A stretch of 64,000 bases of DNA, taken from the NCBI GenBank assembly GCA_963721405.1, contig CAVRJA010000005.1:124001-188000 (forward strand), written 5' to 3'. This DNA is from JAFNAG01 sp963721405. Lineage in GTDB: Bacteria > Acidobacteriota > UBA6911. Within the stretch, counting starts at the first letter, position 1. The number at the start of each line of letters is the position of its first letter. The notes under the pieces are model-generated. The model was not told where the DNA came from and searched no databases. It saw only the letters and a program-made list of their open reading frames with translations. This document shows, piece by piece, positions 61,601-64,000 of this stretch. The position numbers and the translations under genes were made by a program.

Positions 61601-62638
61601 CTCAGTGAGGCCGGAGTGGGACCCTCCAAACCGTCCCGGGATTTCAAGGTGTACATAGACAACACGAGCAACGCCGCATCCGGATATGCGTTGACGAACA
61701 CGGGCAACGGCCCCGCACACCTGCACCTGGCGCTTCGCGGCCGCCAGGGGGGCGCCGTTCTTGATGAAGCCAGCATCACTCTCGAGCCGGGACAGCACCT
61801 CGCCGAGTACGCCTTCGAACGCTTCCGCGCCAAGGCGCCGGCAGGCTTCGAGGGAAGCATCGAATTCACCAGCGACCAGGAGATCGCCGCAGTGGCGCTG
61901 CGTTACGACAATACCCACATGAGCGAGCTCTCGCAGGTCTTCTCGACGATTCCGGTATTGGTCGATGAGGCGAACAGGGCTTTGTTTTTCCCGCAGATTG
62001 CCGATGGCGGGGGCTACCGCACCAACATCATCCTGGTGAACCCCCATTCGGACACGGCAACAACCGTCAACCTCAATTTCTTCAAGGACGACGGAAGTCC
62101 TCTTGAACTCTCGATCGGCGGCGCAAAGACAAACAGTTTTGAAATGACGCTGGAAGCCAATGGTGTCGGCCATTTCGTGACTGACGGGACCTCGGCCAAT
62201 CTCAGCACCGGGTGGGCGAAAGCCCAGAGCCGGGATACCATCTTCGGGTCGTCGATCTTCCAGACACTGGCAGGCGGCCGGATCGTGTCGGAGGCGGGGG
62301 TAGGCTCATCCCCGCTAGCGCCCCATTTCACGGCTTACGTCGAAAACCTGGGATCTACGTTGTCGGGAATTGCGGTCTGCAACCCGAGCGACACGACGGC
62401 GACCCTGACCCTGAACTTGCGCAATTCCGCCGGGGAGATCGCGGCGACAACCCAAATAGAAGTGCCTCGCCTCGGCCATGTGGCGGAATTCTTCAGCGAC
62501 CATTGGTTCCCGCAGGCGAAGGAGTTCCAGGGGACGCTGGAAGTGATCTCGACGGAACCCGTCAGCGCGGTCGCGTTGCGTTACGACAATCCCCTGCACG
62601 ATGTGTTCGCGACCCTGCCGGTCATCATTTTGCGCTGA
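58697..62638 (+). CDS. Secreted Delta-60-repeat protein with duplicated C-terminal module
   Basis: 1313 aa from ATG 58697, chosen because GGGGA precedes it and the signal peptide (ALFATLMMVIPGLARAQS) begins at once; ATG 58580 would put 39 extra residues in front. Fourteen Delta-60 repeats, about 53 residues each, follow with core LAVQADGKILVGG and IGRLNxDGSLDxxFDPG. Fourteen is 2 x 7, so two seven-bladed propellers are plausible. The rest (about 785-1313) has beta-sandwich domains including two copies of a roughly 105-residue unit (SEAGVG ... VALRYDN). Function unknown; probably surface or extracellular. Confidence 0.85.
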   Translation: MHRAARTALFATLMMVIPGLARAQSALDGFDPGTNGTVSALAVQADGKILVGGRFTMLGGGGSGMSSSTSIGRLNADGSLDTGFNPGTDGEVRAIAVQEDGKIVVGGLFTKLGNGATVTRINIGRLNPDGSVDESFDPSASYTVMALAIQPDGKILVGGAFTALGGGTSGMTPRRNIGRLNPDGSLDESFDPGATGSVSAIVVQPDGKIVVAGSFSGLGGSRGATARPAIGRINSDGTLDTAFDVGANNIASALALQPDGKILVGGAFTMLGGGGTGTTPRYNVARLNTDGTIDTSFDPGANTPVYALTLQADGKILVAGSFATLGGGDNGTIARNFIGRLNVDGSLDDSFNPGANATVYALAVQADDKILVGGAFSGLGNGGGSIPRNRIGRLSLAGHVDTNFDPGCNGQVGAVAIQADGKVLVGGSFSLLGGGGTGSSVVNAIGRLNSDGRLDADFKGRADRTVYAVLVQPDGKILVGGDFTVLGSGTPVSRRMLGRFNPDGSVDADFDPGANGTVYTLALQPDGKILVGGSFTALGGGGSGTTTRNFIGRLNTDGSLDPAFNPGANATVFTLKIHADGRILAGGSFTSLGGGGTGTSVRSRIARLNADGSLDTGFDPGADDTVNVLTVQADGGILAGGSFSRFGGGGSGTIPRNRIARINANGSIDQGFDPGADAPIRSIALQADGRILVGGEFTKLGGGGAGTALRSRIGRLNAAGSIDTAFDPGASGNVNALAIQTDGKIVVGGAFARLGDGGTGTTPRSYIGRLTNTDAALQNLAIDPAGTRITWSRGGSSPEFDRVAIERSGDGVSYTFLGSAMRVSGGWRLSGLNLPLSHNSYIRARGFYGTGYGNASGSISEKVLEAVAETDVFAQIASGGNYQTVLTGINTAQIPADILVSLLKSDGTPFNNAAGIPADPIPLTIPPMGTARIEFALPGATVSGYGLFSGQMKLDGTALFKSLQNNVILSEAGVGPSKPSRDFKVYIDNTSNAASGYALTNTGNGPAHLHLALRGRQGGAVLDEASITLEPGQHLAEYAFERFRAKAPAGFEGSIEFTSDQEIAAVALRYDNTHMSELSQVFSTIPVLVDEANRALFFPQIADGGGYRTNIILVNPHSDTATTVNLNFFKDDGSPLELSIGGAKTNSFEMTLEANGVGHFVTDGTSANLSTGWAKAQSRDTIFGSSIFQTLAGGRIVSEAGVGSSPLAPHFTAYVENLGSTLSGIAVCNPSDTTATLTLNLRNSAGEIAATTQIEVPRLGHVAEFFSDHWFPQAKEFQGTLEVISTEPVSAVALRYDNPLHDVFATLPVIILR
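58778..61020 (+). repeat. 14 tandem Delta-60 repeats, about 160 bp each
   Basis: In-frame repeats within the secreted protein gene, each encoding about 53 residues with a conserved DGKIL or DGRIL core and an FDPGAN-type turn. Repeats 1-14 are all recognisable; the last one ends in TNTDAAL where the others read NxDGSL. Confidence 0.85.
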
Positions 62639-62677
62639 GCCGGAGCAGGTGAAGTAAGGAATGGAGCCTGCCGGGCC

Positions 62678-64000
62678 TCACGGCTTTCGCCGCGGCCGCA
62701 TCATCGCGTCCCAGAGCGTGGACTTATAGTCGAGAGGCGCGACAAACAGGTTCTCGGGCGGCGTGCGATAACTCAGGATCTCGTTGTAAATGGCGTCACT
62801 CCGGTAGAGGTTCAATCCGAAGCCCGCGAGGTACTGCAGACGCAGGTCGCGGTCGCGGTTGATCGCGGCGTTCTCGAGCCAGGGTTTGAGGCCCGATGCC
62901 TGCCCGGCATAGGTCGAGAACACGTCGGTGAACGACTGAAAGCCCGCCTCGTAGAGCGACGCCATCACGCTGGCGTGGTCCGGGCGGCTCATCCGCTGCT
63001 GGATGTCGCTGACGTCGATCTTCGCGGGCTCGGCCTGGCCCAGCAGCACCGTGTCGTAGCCCGCGCCGTTGTTCAGGTTTCCCCAGATCGTCCCTTCGGG
63101 AAAGGCCTCGAAAAACGTGGCGATCTCGCTCTTCACCACGGCGGAATCGCTCTCGTACAGCGGCACCCATTGGGTGACGAGCCCGCCGGGATTCAGGTGC
63201 TGTTTGACGAGGTCGAAGTATTCCTTTGTGTAGAGCGTCGCCGCGCCTTTGACCCAGGGATGAATGGGGTCGGACGTGATGATGTCGAATTTCTCGTTTG
63301 TCGTGAGGACGTAGTGCCTGGCGTCGTCGTAGACGACCTGGACGCGCGGGTCATTCAACACGTTGTGATTCTGGTCGACGAAGTAACGCGACACGACCTG
63401 CGGTATCAGCGGCTCGATTTCGCAGATGACGATGCGTTCGACTTCCGGATAGGGCACGAATGAGCCGGCCGTCACGCCGGCGCCGAAACCGACAATCAGC
63501 ACCGACCGCGGCTTGTGATGGATCAGCGCAGGGAGGTTGCCGAGCATCGCCTGAAGGCGCATGTCCTGCTGCTCGGTCGACGCCTCCACTTTTCCGCTGA
63601 CATGGAAGTTGCGCACGCCGTTGGCGAGCTGGGAAACGGCCACGGAAGCATTCATTCCCTCGCCCACATACAGGAAGTCCGGCAGGCTCGAATAAGTCGG
63701 GAAAAAACGGCCGTATCCCACCACGCCCGCGGGGATCGGGGCAACGGTGAGTATCAGGACCGCGGCGACCGCGGTAAACACGGCGACGGAAACCGGTCCG
63801 GCTGTCTTGCCGGACGCATCTCCGGTTGCCTCCCTGGATGAGTCTTTCGCCGGCGACGGCCAGGCCAGGGCAAGGAGAGCCGCAGTGGCGGCGAGCGCGA
63901 TCAGGAGCCGCTGAGCCTGCTGTGTGCCCATGCCGGGGATTACCAGCAGGCTGAACGCGATCGCCCCGATGATGGCGCCGACGGTGTTGGCGGCATAGAC
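62678..64000 (-). CDS. Spermidine synthase-like membrane protein (5' truncated)
   Basis: The frame is open to the window edge, so ATG 63931 is internal and the start lies beyond base 64000. The N-terminal visible part has hydrophobic segments (LLIALAATAALLALAW; VAVFTAVAAVLILTVAPIPAGVV). The rest is a spermidine-synthase-type SAM-binding fold: VLIVGFGAGVTAGSF, IVICEIEPLIPQVV, FDIITSDPIHPWVKGAATLY and LNPGGLVTQWVPLY. This is the common layout of membrane-fused aminopropyltransferase-like proteins of unknown substrate. Polyamine synthesis is not assured. Convergent with the preceding gene. Confidence 0.82.
   Translation of the reverse strand, partial: VYAANTVGAIIGAIAFSLLVIPGMGTQQAQRLLIALAATAALLALAWPSPAKDSSREATGDASGKTAGPVSVAVFTAVAAVLILTVAPIPAGVVGYGRFFPTYSSLPDFLYVGEGMNASVAVSQLANGVRNFHVSGKVEASTEQQDMRLQAMLGNLPALIHHKPRSVLIVGFGAGVTAGSFVPYPEVERIVICEIEPLIPQVVSRYFVDQNHNVLNDPRVQVVYDDARHYVLTTNEKFDIITSDPIHPWVKGAATLYTKEYFDLVKQHLNPGGLVTQWVPLYESDSAVVKSEIATFFEAFPEGTIWGNLNNGAGYDTVLLGQAEPAKIDVSDIQQRMSRPDHASVMASLYEAGFQSFTDVFSTYAGQASGLKPWLENAAINRDRDLRLQYLAGFGLNLYRSDAIYNEILSYRTPPENLFVAPLDYKSTLWDAMMRPRRKP

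Overview
The window is about 64 kb of bacterial chromosome, G+C-rich (judged by eye near 60%), with densely packed operons. I saw no plasmid, phage or transposase genes. I favour an Acidobacteriota-like soil or sediment bacterium: large PEGA and FHA signalling proteins, a fused homocysteine methyltransferase/MTHFR, Delta-60-repeat secreted proteins and a non-proteobacterial arrangement of type VI secretion (T6SS) genes. This placement is inference, because no 16S or ribosomal protein gene is present.

The dominant content is a complete T6SS split into two blocks. Block 1 (2.7-17.8 kb, + strand) encodes a TssB-TssC fusion, TagJ, TssA, TssB, TssC, Hcp, TssE, TssF, TssG, ClpV and VgrG. Block 2 (40.7-51.8 kb, - strand) encodes a small exported protein, a Ser/Thr kinase with TPR-like repeats, TssJ, TssK, TssL and TssM, with a divergent PP2C phosphatase. 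All 13 Tss core components are therefore present. No PAAR protein was recognised.

Between the blocks lie a molybdopterin oxidoreductase with a fused iron-sulfur/membrane-anchor subunit (17.9-21.3 kb); a six-gene minus-strand cassette (21.3-29.2 kb) that looks like T6SS cargo and accessories, namely a zinc metalloprotease, a LysM/peptidoglycan-binding protein, two paralogous probable beta-propeller proteins and two unknowns; a degenerate kinase with a PEGA domain (29.4-32.1 kb); a membrane protein joining two FHA domains to a lytic transglycosylase (32.7-34.4 kb); and an FHA/coiled-coil protein (34.6-35.3 kb). Together with the active kinase and the phosphatase these suggest a threonine-phosphorylation circuit controlling or assembling the T6SS.

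A methionine module (35.3-40.7 kb) sits inside this region: homocysteine methyltransferase/MTHFR on the minus strand, and divergently metY-metX-metW. The metY leader holds a promoter, a 31-codon ORF with six Met codons and a Cys-Cys pair, and a strong intrinsic terminator. This looks like methionine/cysteine-responsive transcription attenuation.

The right end (52.8-64 kb) is a mixed region: a NYN/YacP-like nuclease, hexameric intergenic repeats, an M28 peptidase, prmA, tRNA-Asp(GTC) abutting a decayed hicAB toxin-antitoxin pair, an NmrA-like oxidoreductase, a secreted protein with 14 Delta-60 repeats, and a spermidine-synthase-like membrane protein cut by the window end.
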